This document shows positions 1 through 5,221 of a DNA stretch of 8,774 nucleotides, one piece after another. Position 1 is the stretch's first letter, and each line of letters starts with the position of its first letter. The notes under the pieces were generated by a model. It was not told where the DNA came from, did no database searches, and saw only the letters and a list, made by a program, of their open reading frames with translations. The translations under genes were made by a program, and so were the position numbers. The DNA comes from Clostridia bacterium (GTDB taxonomy: Bacteria; Bacillota; Clostridia; Oscillospirales; CAG-272): NCBI GenBank assembly GCA_017612495.1, contig JAGAFQ010000053.1, positions 1 to 8,774 on the forward strand, in the 5' to 3' direction.

Positions 1-1
1 C

Positions 2-628
2 GGCGGACGTGTCGCCGAAAAGATCGTCTTTGACGATATTTCAGGCGGAGCATCGAATGACATCCAGCGCGCTACGTCTATCGCACGTCAAATGGTAACA
101 AGACTCGGTATGAGCGATGAACTCGGTCCCATCCTTTGGGGCGGAGAACATTCCGATGACGAGGTCTTCCTCGGCAGAGATTTCAACAACACCCGCAACT
201 TCTCCGAAGAAACGGCGGCAAAGATCGATTGTGAGATCAAGAAAATCGTCGACGAGGGCTATGCCACCGCAGAAAAGATCTTGCGCGACAATATGGAAAA
301 ACTCAAATTTGTCGCTGAATATCTTGTCACCCACGAAACGATGGATGACGAGCAGTTCGAGCTTGTTATGAACGGCGAACCTACTGTAGAAGAGCTTGAA
401 GCGATCTATACCGAAAAGCACCGCAAGAGCGAAGAAGAAAACAAGAGAAAAGCGGAGCTTGACGAAGAAAACCGCCGCCGTGACGAAGAAGAACGCAAAA
501 AGCGCGACGAGGCTGAAAAGCGCCGCTATCGCTCAATGCATCCCGAAAACGTCTATATCATCAAGGATGACGATGATAAGAATAACGGCGATAATAACGA
601 TAACGATAACGGTAACGGCAATAACTGA
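2..628 (+). CDS. ftsH: ATP-dependent zinc metalloprotease FtsH, C-terminal part (5' truncated)
   Basis: The gene runs in from the left edge; 208 C-terminal residues are visible in the frame beginning at base 2. FtsH is a membrane-anchored AAA+ protease that degrades misfolded membrane proteins and some short-lived regulators. The fragment opens with GGRVAEKIVF and then GGASNDIQRAT, which matches the M41 peptidase domain; Asp20 of the fragment aligns with the third zinc ligand. The HEAGH motif, AAA module and membrane helices would lie upstream, outside the window. After the helical peptidase end (about residue 135) comes a highly charged Glu/Lys/Arg stretch (bases 410-532), probably helical or coiled-coil, then a Tyr-Ile-Ile segment and an Asp/Asn/Gly tail (bases 566-625). 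A hydrophilic tail is common in FtsH; this one is long and very low in complexity. It ends in TGA and is followed by a terminator about 60 nt downstream. Confidence 0.93.
   Translation, partial: GGRVAEKIVFDDISGGASNDIQRATSIARQMVTRLGMSDELGPILWGGEHSDDEVFLGRDFNNTRNFSEETAAKIDCEIKKIVDEGYATAEKILRDNMEKLKFVAEYLVTHETMDDEQFELVMNGEPTVEELEAIYTEKHRKSEEENKRKAELDEENRRRDEEERKKRDEAEKRRYRSMHPENVYIIKDDDDKNNGDNNDNDNGNGNN
565..625 (+). repeat. Low-complexity GAT/AAC codon tract encoding the FtsH Asp/Asn/Gly tail
   Basis: The last 20 codons of ftsH are built almost only from GAT, GAC, AAT, AAC, GGC and GGT, including tandem GATAAC hexamers (about 594-610). They encode an acidic Asp run followed by alternating Asn, Asp and Gly. 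Such a tract can expand or shrink by replication slippage, so tail length may vary between strains (inference). The tail is expected to be disordered and cytoplasmic. Confidence 0.7.
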
Positions 629-680
629 TATAAAAACACTGCTTTGCAAATGCCACGGGCGGATAAGGAAGTATTTGCAT

Positions 681-733
681 AAAAAAGTACCTGCTGAGAA
701 GGAACTTGAAAATCCTTTTCAGCAGGTTTTCTT
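681..733 (+). terminator. Intrinsic terminator of ftsH, possibly bidirectional with obg
   Basis: The arms at 690-703 (CCTGCTGAGAAGGA) and 713-726 (TCCTTTTCAGCAGG) pair over 14 bp with one G-U, and A689-T727 can extend the stem. The loop is the 9 nt at 704-712. A T-rich run, TTTTCTTT, follows at 727-734, as expected for rho-independent termination of the + strand ftsH transcript. On the minus strand the same stem is followed, after TAC, by six T residues (complement of 681-686), so it could also stop transcripts leaving obg. No other good obg terminator is seen before it. Confidence 0.88.
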
Positions 734-762
734 TATTGCGCGTCTCATACCGTTGCAAGCAG

Positions 763-782
763 GGAAAATATCTATATTTTCC
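763..782. repeat. Perfect AT-rich palindrome next to the repeat element
   Basis: GGAAAATAT (763-771) and ATATTTTCC (774-782) are exact reverse complements separated by two bases. As RNA this would be an 8-bp stem with a TCTA loop on either strand. It abuts the AATGAAG element that begins at 783-784, so it could be a terminal part of that element or a leftover terminator. It has no T-tract of its own. Function unknown. Confidence 0.5.
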
Positions 783-955
783 GAATGAAGTCGCTGACGC
801 TAATGAAGTCGCTTGCTTCGCTCGTTAATGAAGTCGCTTACTTCGCTCACTAATGAAGCGAAGACGCCCTCATTTTTTTTCGTTCTCCCATTTTCATTCC
901 TCCACCCGCGAAGCGTCTTCATTTCTTCATTAGCCCCATAGGGAGTCTTCATTTT
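783..955. repeat. AATGAAG-based interspersed repeat element with inverted halves
   Basis: The left half holds four direct copies of AATGAAG, starting at 784, 802, 827 and 852. The last three form a 25-nt period (units at 801, 826 and 851) of the type TAATGAAGTCGCTTGCTTCG followed by CTCGT. The right half carries the same word inverted: GCGTCTTC at 913-920, CTTCATTA at 925-932 and GTCTTCATT near 945-953. TAATGAAG (851-858) pairs with 925-932, and GAAGACGC (860-867) with 913-920, around a pyrimidine-rich centre at about 868-905. There is no open reading frame of note. Such AATGAAGTCGCTTGCTTCGC-type repeats are, as far as I recall, scattered through intergenic regions of Clostridia genomes. It is probably a non-autonomous mobile or REP-like element (inference). 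Confidence 0.7.
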
Positions 956-1006
956 CGGCGCATGACGGCAATGTTTCAAAAAACATCCTTATCAGCACGC
1001 GCCGAA
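954..1006. other. Nested hairpin downstream of obg
   Basis: An outer stem pairs 954-961 (TTCGGCGC) with 999-1006 (GCGCCGAA), and an inner stem pairs 971-976 (ATGTTT) with 981-986 (AAACAT). It lies just past the obg stop codon on the minus strand. No T-tract follows the outer stem on either strand, so it is not a standard intrinsic terminator. It may protect the 3' end of the obg message or simply be chance. Nothing else is recognised in 956-1023. Confidence 0.35.
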
Positions 1007-1023
1007 GCAAAGCAGTGTTTTTT

Positions 1024-2292
1024 TTATTCTTGAAATTCAAATTCGAACTCATAAAGAGATACGGTGTCGCCGTCCTTGATGCCGGCATCTCTCATCTTAT
1101 CGATGATGCCCTCGCGGCGCAGAGTTTTTTGAAAATACATGACCGATTCTCTGTCGTCAAAGTTTATCGAGCCCATAAGGTTGAAAAGATATTCGCCCTC
1201 AACGTAATATACGCCGTTTTCCTTAGTCACGGTTATATCACGGCTTGCCATCGTTCTTTCCTTTTCGACGTATTCCGTTTCATAAACGGCGACGGGAGGC
1301 AGATCTTTTAACATCTGATAGGTCATAGAAACGAGCTTGTCTGTGTTTTCGGCTATCGGCGCGCTTATGTAGATGAGCTTGCAGCCGAGCGATTTTACAT
1401 AAGCTTCAAATTCAGACAGATCGGCATTCTCGGGGAGCAGATCGAGCTTGTTTGCCGCGACGATCTGCGGACGTTTTGCAAGCGTTGGCGAGTATTTTTC
1501 AAGCTCCGAGTTGATAAGCTTTATATCCGATATGGGATCGCGTCCCTCACTGCCCGAAACGTCAACGACGTGAATGAGCATACGGCAGCGGTCAACGTGA
1601 CGCAAGAACTCGTGGCCGAGCCCCAAACCGTCGCTTGCGCCCTCTATAAGTCCCGGTATGTCTGCCGCGACAAAACCTGCGCCGTCACCGACCGAAACGA
1701 CTCCCAAATTTGGGGATAGTGTGGTGAAATGATAGTCGGCGATCTTCGGCTTTGCGGAGCTGATTACTGAAAGGAGAGTCGATTTTCCGACGTTGGGAAA
1801 ACCGACAAGACCTACGTCTGCAATCATTTTGAGTTCCAGAATGACCTCGCGTTCCTGACCCTTTGTGCCGTTCTTGGCAAAGCGCGGCACCTGTCTTGTC
1901 GACGTGGCAAAATGCTGATTGCCGAAACCGCCTCTGCCGCCTTTGCAGCAGATATAGCGGTCTGTGGTGCTCATATCCATCATAACTTTGCCGCTTTCGG
2001 CATCGCGTATGACGGTGCCCTCGGGCACGGCAATTTCCAAATCGTCTGCCGTTTTGCCGTGGAACTTCGAGTTTTTGCCGTCATCGCCGTTTTGCGCTAT
2101 GAATTTTCTGCGGTATTTGAAGTTCAAAAGGGTGTTTACGCCTTTGTCAACGACGAAAGCGATGTTGCCGCCGTTGCCTCCGTCGCCTCCGTCGGGACCG
2201 CCCCTTGCGACATATTTTTCACGGTGGAAAGAAACGCAGCCGTTACCGCCGTCACCGGCTTTTATATAAATTTTTTCGTTGTCGATAAACAT
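1024..2292 (-). CDS. obg: GTPase Obg (CgtA), ribosome-assembly GTPase
   Basis: A complete 422-residue Obg protein, a P-loop GTPase that binds the large ribosomal subunit and links its maturation to growth and stringent response (family knowledge). Residues 1-157 form the glycine-rich Obg fold (AGDGGNG, GGPDGGDGGNGGN). The G domain shows G1 GFPNVGKS (164-171), Thr191 in the G2 region, G3 DIPG (211-214), G4 NKLD (281-284) and a G5-like SAP (310-312). A C-terminal OCT domain covers about 340-420, so this is the form with OCT found in Firmicutes; it ends in an acidic/aromatic FEFEF tail. The ATG is preceded by AGAGGT at about 6 nt spacing, within the end of ligA. It lies 4 bp after ligA and is probably cotranscribed with it. 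The usual rplU-rpmA neighbours are not present. Confidence 0.97.
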   Translation of the reverse strand: MFIDNEKIYIKAGDGGNGCVSFHREKYVARGGPDGGDGGNGGNIAFVVDKGVNTLLNFKYRRKFIAQNGDDGKNSKFHGKTADDLEIAVPEGTVIRDAESGKVMMDMSTTDRYICCKGGRGGFGNQHFATSTRQVPRFAKNGTKGQEREVILELKMIADVGLVGFPNVGKSTLLSVISSAKPKIADYHFTTLSPNLGVVSVGDGAGFVAADIPGLIEGASDGLGLGHEFLRHVDRCRMLIHVVDVSGSEGRDPISDIKLINSELEKYSPTLAKRPQIVAANKLDLLPENADLSEFEAYVKSLGCKLIYISAPIAENTDKLVSMTYQMLKDLPPVAVYETEYVEKERTMASRDITVTKENGVYYVEGEYLFNLMGSINFDDRESVMYFQKTLRREGIIDKMRDAGIKDGDTVSLYEFEFEFQE

Positions 2293-2296
2293 TGCG

Positions 2297-4297
2297 TTAC
2301 CTCTTTGTGTTCGTCATTTCAAAAAACTCTTCTTCACCGATGATCTTCACCCCGAGAGCCTCCGCTTTTGCAAGCTTTGAGCCTGCCGCTTCTCCGGCAA
2401 GCACAAAATCGGTCTTTTTAGATACCGAAGAAGATACTTTTCCGCCGAGAGATATAATGATATCGCTTGCTTCATCTCTTGTCATCGAGGGCAAAGTTCC
2501 CGTCAAAACAAAGGTCTTACCATCGAGCAGATCGCCGATTTTCGTTATCGTTTGTTCCATTGAAATCCCCGCCTCTTTGAGTTTTTCAATGAGCGACAAA
2601 GAAGAGGGATGCGAGAAGAAATTCACTATATATTTCGCCGTGACGGGACCTATATCGCGTATGCTTGAAAGACGCTCCGCATCGGCGGCGATGAGATTAT
2701 CCATGCTCATAAATTCATTTGCCAGGACCGACGACGCCTTTTGACCGACCTCTCTTATGCCGAGCGCGAAGATGAGCTTTGCAAGTCCCGCCGACTTTGA
2801 ATTTTCAATGGCGTTTATCAGATTTTCAGCCGATTTTTTACCCATTCTGTCAAGCTTTTCTATGTCTTCGGCTTTGAGAGTGTATAAGTCGGCAGGAGTT
2901 TTTATCAAGCCGCTGCCGATTAGCATATCGACAAGCGCCTCGCCCAGACCGTCGATGTTCATGGCATCGCGTGAGGCAAAATGCTCAATGGTGCGGCTGA
3001 GCTGTGCGGGGCAGGCGGCGTTGGTACATCTTTGCGCCGCTTCATCTTCGGATTTATAGATCTTTTCACCGCAAAACGGACAGACTGTCGGCATTTCAAA
3101 AATGCGTTCGCTGCCGTTGCGTTTTGAAAGATCCGGCTTCAATATTTCGGGAATGATATCGCCCGCTTTTTGAACGAAGACGGTGTCGCCTATTCTTATA
3201 TCGCGCTCTCTTATAAAGTCAAGATTGTGCAGCGTTGCGCGGCAAACGGTCGTTCCTGCCAAAGATACGGGGTCAAAGACCGCCGTCGGAGTCAAAACTC
3301 CCGTTCTGCCGACCGCAACGGTGATATCGTTTAATTTTGTTGCTTTGATCTCGGGCGGAAATTTATATGCTACCGCCCACTTCGGCACGTTCGCCGTCTC
3401 GCCGCAAATCGTTCTTGCCGACAGATCGTCGAGTTTTATGACGACTCCGTCAATGTCGTAGGGCAGATCTTTTCTTGCGGCGTTGATCTTCTCAACGTCT
3501 TCGATGATCTTTTCGTCGTCGCTTTCAAAAAAGCGCATCGGTATCACCGAAAAGCCGAGCGCTTTCATTTTGTCAAGCGCTTCTGTGTGAGATTTGAACT
3601 CTATTCCGTTTGCCTCTTGGATATTGAAAATGAATATATCGAGATTTCTTTTTGCCGTGATTTTTGAATCGAGCTGGCGCAGTGATCCTGCCGCCGCGTT
3701 TCTGGGGTTGGCAAAAGTCTTTTTGCCCTCCGCTTCGGCACTTTCATTGAGTTTTGCAAAACTGCGTTTGGGCATGAACACCTCGCCTCTTACGGTGAGA
3801 TACGGGACATTTTCATTCAATTTCAAAGGTATTGAGCGAATGGTCTTCAAGTTTTCGCTGACGTCTTCGCCTACGATGCCGTCACCTCTTGTGGCGCCCG
3901 ATACGAAAACGCCGTTTTCGTATGTTATGGATGCCGAAAGACCGTCTATTTTACACTCGACCGAATAAGAGGGAGATATGCCGTTTTGCGAAAGGACTTC
4001 GCGCGTTTTTGACAAAAATTCGCGCAATTCATCGTGCGAGAACACGTCGCGCAGACTTCCCATTTTGACGCGGTGAGTGACCTTTTCAAACTTTTCAAGA
4101 GCGCGTCCGCCGACACGGTTAGTGGGAGATTCTATGTCATAATATTCGGGATGCTCGTCTTCAAGCGCCTTTAAGCGATAGAACATCATATCGTATTCAT
4201 AGTCGGTTATCACGGGCGCATCTTTGACGTAATAAAGCTCGGAGTTGTATTTTATTTTTTCTCTTAAAGACAGTATTTCTTCTAAAACCGCATCCAT
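2297..4297 (-). CDS. ligA: NAD-dependent DNA ligase LigA
   Basis: A complete 666-residue bacterial replicative ligase. It seals nicks between Okazaki fragments and in repair, using NAD+ to adenylate itself. Domain Ia (about 1-65) has the NMN-binding tyrosine and aspartates (LYYVKD, DYEYD). The adenylation domain contains the KxDG motif with catalytic Lys116 (CKIDGLS; Cys precedes the lysine where many LigA have Pro), NPRNAAAGSLRQ (198-209) and DGVVIK (283-288). An OB fold follows. The zinc finger uses Cys406, Cys409, Cys424 and Cys429. A helix-hairpin-helix region spans about 440-580, and a C-terminal BRCT domain about 588-662 (GKTFVLTGTL). Length is normal. The ATG has GAGGGG 5 nt upstream, and an extended -10 promoter lies about 35 nt upstream of the start. 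It is the first gene of a ligA-obg unit and is divergent from the DUF3006 gene. Confidence 0.98.
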   Translation of the reverse strand: MDAVLEEILSLREKIKYNSELYYVKDAPVITDYEYDMMFYRLKALEDEHPEYYDIESPTNRVGGRALEKFEKVTHRVKMGSLRDVFSHDELREFLSKTREVLSQNGISPSYSVECKIDGLSASITYENGVFVSGATRGDGIVGEDVSENLKTIRSIPLKLNENVPYLTVRGEVFMPKRSFAKLNESAEAEGKKTFANPRNAAAGSLRQLDSKITAKRNLDIFIFNIQEANGIEFKSHTEALDKMKALGFSVIPMRFFESDDEKIIEDVEKINAARKDLPYDIDGVVIKLDDLSARTICGETANVPKWAVAYKFPPEIKATKLNDITVAVGRTGVLTPTAVFDPVSLAGTTVCRATLHNLDFIRERDIRIGDTVFVQKAGDIIPEILKPDLSKRNGSERIFEMPTVCPFCGEKIYKSEDEAAQRCTNAACPAQLSRTIEHFASRDAMNIDGLGEALVDMLIGSGLIKTPADLYTLKAEDIEKLDRMGKKSAENLINAIENSKSAGLAKLIFALGIREVGQKASSVLANEFMSMDNLIAADAERLSSIRDIGPVTAKYIVNFFSHPSSLSLIEKLKEAGISMEQTITKIGDLLDGKTFVLTGTLPSMTRDEASDIIISLGGKVSSSVSKKTDFVLAGEAAGSKLAKAEALGVKIIGEEEFFEMTNTKR

Positions 4298-4329
4298 AAT
4301 GACCCCTCACTTTGAAAAATTACTATATT

Positions 4330-4358
4330 ATTTTATCATACTTTGCGAAAAAAGGAAA
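4330..4358 (-). promoter_or_regulatory. Probable ligA-obg promoter (extended -10)
   Basis: Read on the minus strand, the hexamer TAAAAT (4330-4335) is preceded by TGA, giving the extended -10 form TGnTAAAAT (4330-4338). The -35 position at 17 bp spacing is TTTCCT (4353-4358), a poor match, which the TG extension may compensate. The predicted leader is short, roughly 25 nt to the ligA start. This is assigned by eye from consensus. Confidence 0.55.
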
Positions 4359-4371
4359 CTTATTTTTGAAA

Positions 4372-4394
4372 AAATCGCGATTTGACAGTCAAAT
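4372..4394. promoter_or_regulatory. Two overlapping palindromes over the -35 box: candidate operator
   Basis: AAATCGCGATTT (4372-4383) is a perfect 12-bp palindrome. ATTTGACAGTCAAAT (4380-4394) is a perfect dyad with 7-bp arms around one base. They share four bases and cover the TTGACA -35 box of the DUF3006 promoter; the ligA promoter is about 15 bp away. A bound repressor here could affect both divergent genes. No regulator gene is visible in the window. Confidence 0.4.
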
Positions 4395-4410
4395 ATTTGT
4401 GTGATAGTAT
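4382..4410 (+). promoter_or_regulatory. Promoter of the DUF3006-like gene
   Basis: A perfect -35 TTGACA (4382-4387), a 17-bp spacer, and TAGTAT (4405-4410) as -10, preceded by TG at 4402-4403 in extended -10 position. The transcript would begin near 4417, leaving a leader of about 15 nt that contains the ribosome-binding site GGAGGTG (4420-4426). Confidence 0.72.
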
Positions 4411-4431
4411 TATATTATCGGAGGTGAACGT

Positions 4432-4680
4432 ATGATCTATACCGTTGATTCGACAGAATGCGGCAAGGCAAGGCTTGTCCCAGACGATGAAGCGTTATCT
4501 GAAATCGTGATCGCGCTCGATGAAATTCCGTTTTCCGTTTGCGAGGGCGACAAGATCTCTTGTGAAGAAAAAGACGGCACTCTTTTTGACATAAAGGCTG
4601 AAAGGGAACTGACAGAGCAAGCAAAAAAACGCATAAACTCACTTTTTGACAAACTGAAAAACAAGAAAAGATCCGATTGA
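4432..4680 (+). CDS. Small DUF3006-like protein of unknown function
   Basis: An 82-residue acidic/basic soluble protein with no signal peptide or membrane segment. The start is firm: GGAGGTG lies 5 nt before the ATG and a good promoter lies upstream. The shape fits the DUF3006 family of Firmicutes: a short N-terminal beta region starting with hydrophobic-IVD-like residues (IYTVDSTECGKARLV), a central turn with EGD (about residues 38-40), then a KR-rich C-terminal helix (KKRINSLFDKLKNK, about 65-78) after a Glu-rich linker. The family is known only as a small protein, sometimes found near ComEC-like or metallo-beta-lactamase genes in other genomes (recollection). No function can be given here. 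It is a single-gene transcript, divergent from ligA and upstream of the atp operon, with its own promoter and terminator. Confidence 0.78.
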   Translation: MIYTVDSTECGKARLVPDDEALSEIVIALDEIPFSVCEGDKISCEEKDGTLFDIKAERELTEQAKKRINSLFDKLKNKKRSD

Positions 4681-4697
4681 AAAATCGGATTTTTTTA
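4667..4697 (+). terminator. Intrinsic terminator overlapping the end of the DUF3006-like gene
   Basis: ATCCGATT (4671-4678) pairs with AATCGGAT (4683-4690) around a GAAA tetraloop (4679-4682); the stem can extend with A-T pairs outward. Seven T residues follow (4690-4696). The TGA stop of the upstream gene (4678-4680) sits at the stem-loop junction, so the last codons form the left arm. This isolates the gene from the atp operon and leaves almost no 3' UTR. Confidence 0.88.
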
Positions 4698-4713
4698 TTG
4701 AAATAAGGCGATA

Positions 4714-4735
4714 ATTATTGACACAAGTCAGTAAT
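4714..4735. promoter_or_regulatory. Imperfect 22-bp dyad over the atp -35 box: candidate operator
   Basis: ATTATTGAC (4714-4722) and GTCAGTAAT (4727-4735) are inverted copies with one mismatch around ACAA. The dyad covers the TTGACA box and the first part of the spacer, the classic position of a repressor site. It is only a symmetry seen by eye; AT-rich DNA gives some by chance. Confidence 0.35.
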
Positions 4736-4746
4736 AGTATTATAGT
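4718..4746 (+). promoter_or_regulatory. Main promoter of the atp operon
   Basis: A perfect -35 TTGACA (4718-4723), a 17-bp spacer and TATAGT (4741-4746), five of six matches to the -10 consensus. Downstream there is also a perfect TATAAT (4759-4764) with no good -35. The word AGTATTAT occurs at 4736-4743 and 4744-4751, with a variant AGTATAAT at 4757-4764, so several overlapping -10-like hexamers exist. The transcript from the main promoter would have a leader of about 50 nt before atpI. Confidence 0.78.
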
Positions 4747-4791
4747 ATTATTATATAGTATAATGCGGCAGAATGTTTTAATTTTGAAAAC

Positions 4792-4800
4792 GGAGGTGAT
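4792..4800 (+). promoter_or_regulatory. Ribosome-binding site that fixes the TTG start of atpI
   Basis: GGAGGTGAT at 4792-4800 is an almost full anti-SD match. The in-frame TTG at 4805-4807 is the only start at proper distance; an earlier in-frame ATG at 4763 and TTG at 4718 lack any Shine-Dalgarno sequence, and 4718 overlaps the -35 box. Confidence 0.8.
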
Positions 4801-4804
4801 AGCT

Positions 4805-5185
4805 TTGAAATTCGAGGCTGACGTCAAACGCATGATAGTAATAATCGGCGCATTGTCTCTGATTTTCAGCGTGATCATGGAGATCGTTTTCGCGCTTTTG
4901 CGTTTTTGGGATTACACCGTTTTGCTCGGCAACATTTTCGGCGTCTTTTTGGAAATGGGAAACTTTTTGCTTCTCTGCGTCACCGTGACAAAATCGCTTG
5001 AAAGCGAAGGCGGCGCGCAAAAACTTATGCAGGCATCGCAAATGTTTCGCACCGCGGCGCTCTTTTTGGGACTTGCCCTCGGCGCGATATTGCCGTTTTT
5101 CAATCTTTATGCCGTAATGATTCCTCTTTTGTTCGTAAGGCTGGCAATAATGCTTTTGCCCGTTTTCAACAAGAAAAAACAATAA
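4805..5185 (+). CDS. atpI: ATP synthase subunit I (AtpI-like assembly protein)
   Basis: A 126-residue integral membrane protein with four predicted helices at about residues 10-32, 38-62, 80-98 and 100-121, a polar loop with KSLESEGGAQK between helices 2 and 3, and a basic KKK end. The pattern, an LLGNxFG motif in helix 2 and MFRT before helix 3, and its place at the head of the atp operon fit AtpI. AtpI is a poorly conserved, non-structural protein that helps assemble the c-ring, notably in Na+-coupled enzymes, and has been linked to Mg2+ uptake in alkaliphilic Bacillus (family knowledge). Translation starts at TTG 5 nt after GGAGGTGAT. The next gene, atpB, starts 36 nt downstream. Sequence similarity within this family is low, so the call leans on topology and context. 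Confidence 0.82.
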   Translation: MKFEADVKRMIVIIGALSLIFSVIMEIVFALLRFWDYTVLLGNIFGVFLEMGNFLLLCVTVTKSLESEGGAQKLMQASQMFRTAALFLGLALGAILPFFNLYAVMIPLLFVRLAIMLLPVFNKKKQ

Positions 5186-5221
5186 AAGCATTAAAAATAT
5201 AATCTGAAAGGAGATGGCTCT

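Noticed and set aside
565..580. DDDDK sequence in the FtsH tail as a protease processing site
   Set aside because: This matches an animal enteropeptidase site by chance in an Asp-rich tail; no bacterial meaning is known.
561..758. A 65-residue minus-strand reading frame rich in Tyr/Arg
   Set aside because: It is the complement of the low-complexity ftsH end and the terminator; its Tyr/Arg repeats mirror the GATAAC tract.
783..875. A short CRISPR-like array with a 25-nt period
   Set aside because: The units abut directly with no spacers, the repeats are degenerate, and no cas genes are present.
841..880. Hairpin plus eight T residues as a second ftsH terminator
   Set aside because: The T-run begins 9 nt after the 7-bp stem (841-847/857-863), too far for standard intrinsic termination; the hairpin is better explained as part of the repeat element.
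1912..2343. A long + strand reading frame antisense to obg
   Set aside because: It is opposite an intact, highly conserved gene, has no ribosome-binding site, and has no recognisable family.
4718..4804. An upstream TTG or ATG start for atpI
   Set aside because: The TTG at 4718 is the -35 box of the promoter and neither upstream start has a Shine-Dalgarno sequence; the TTG at 4805 does.
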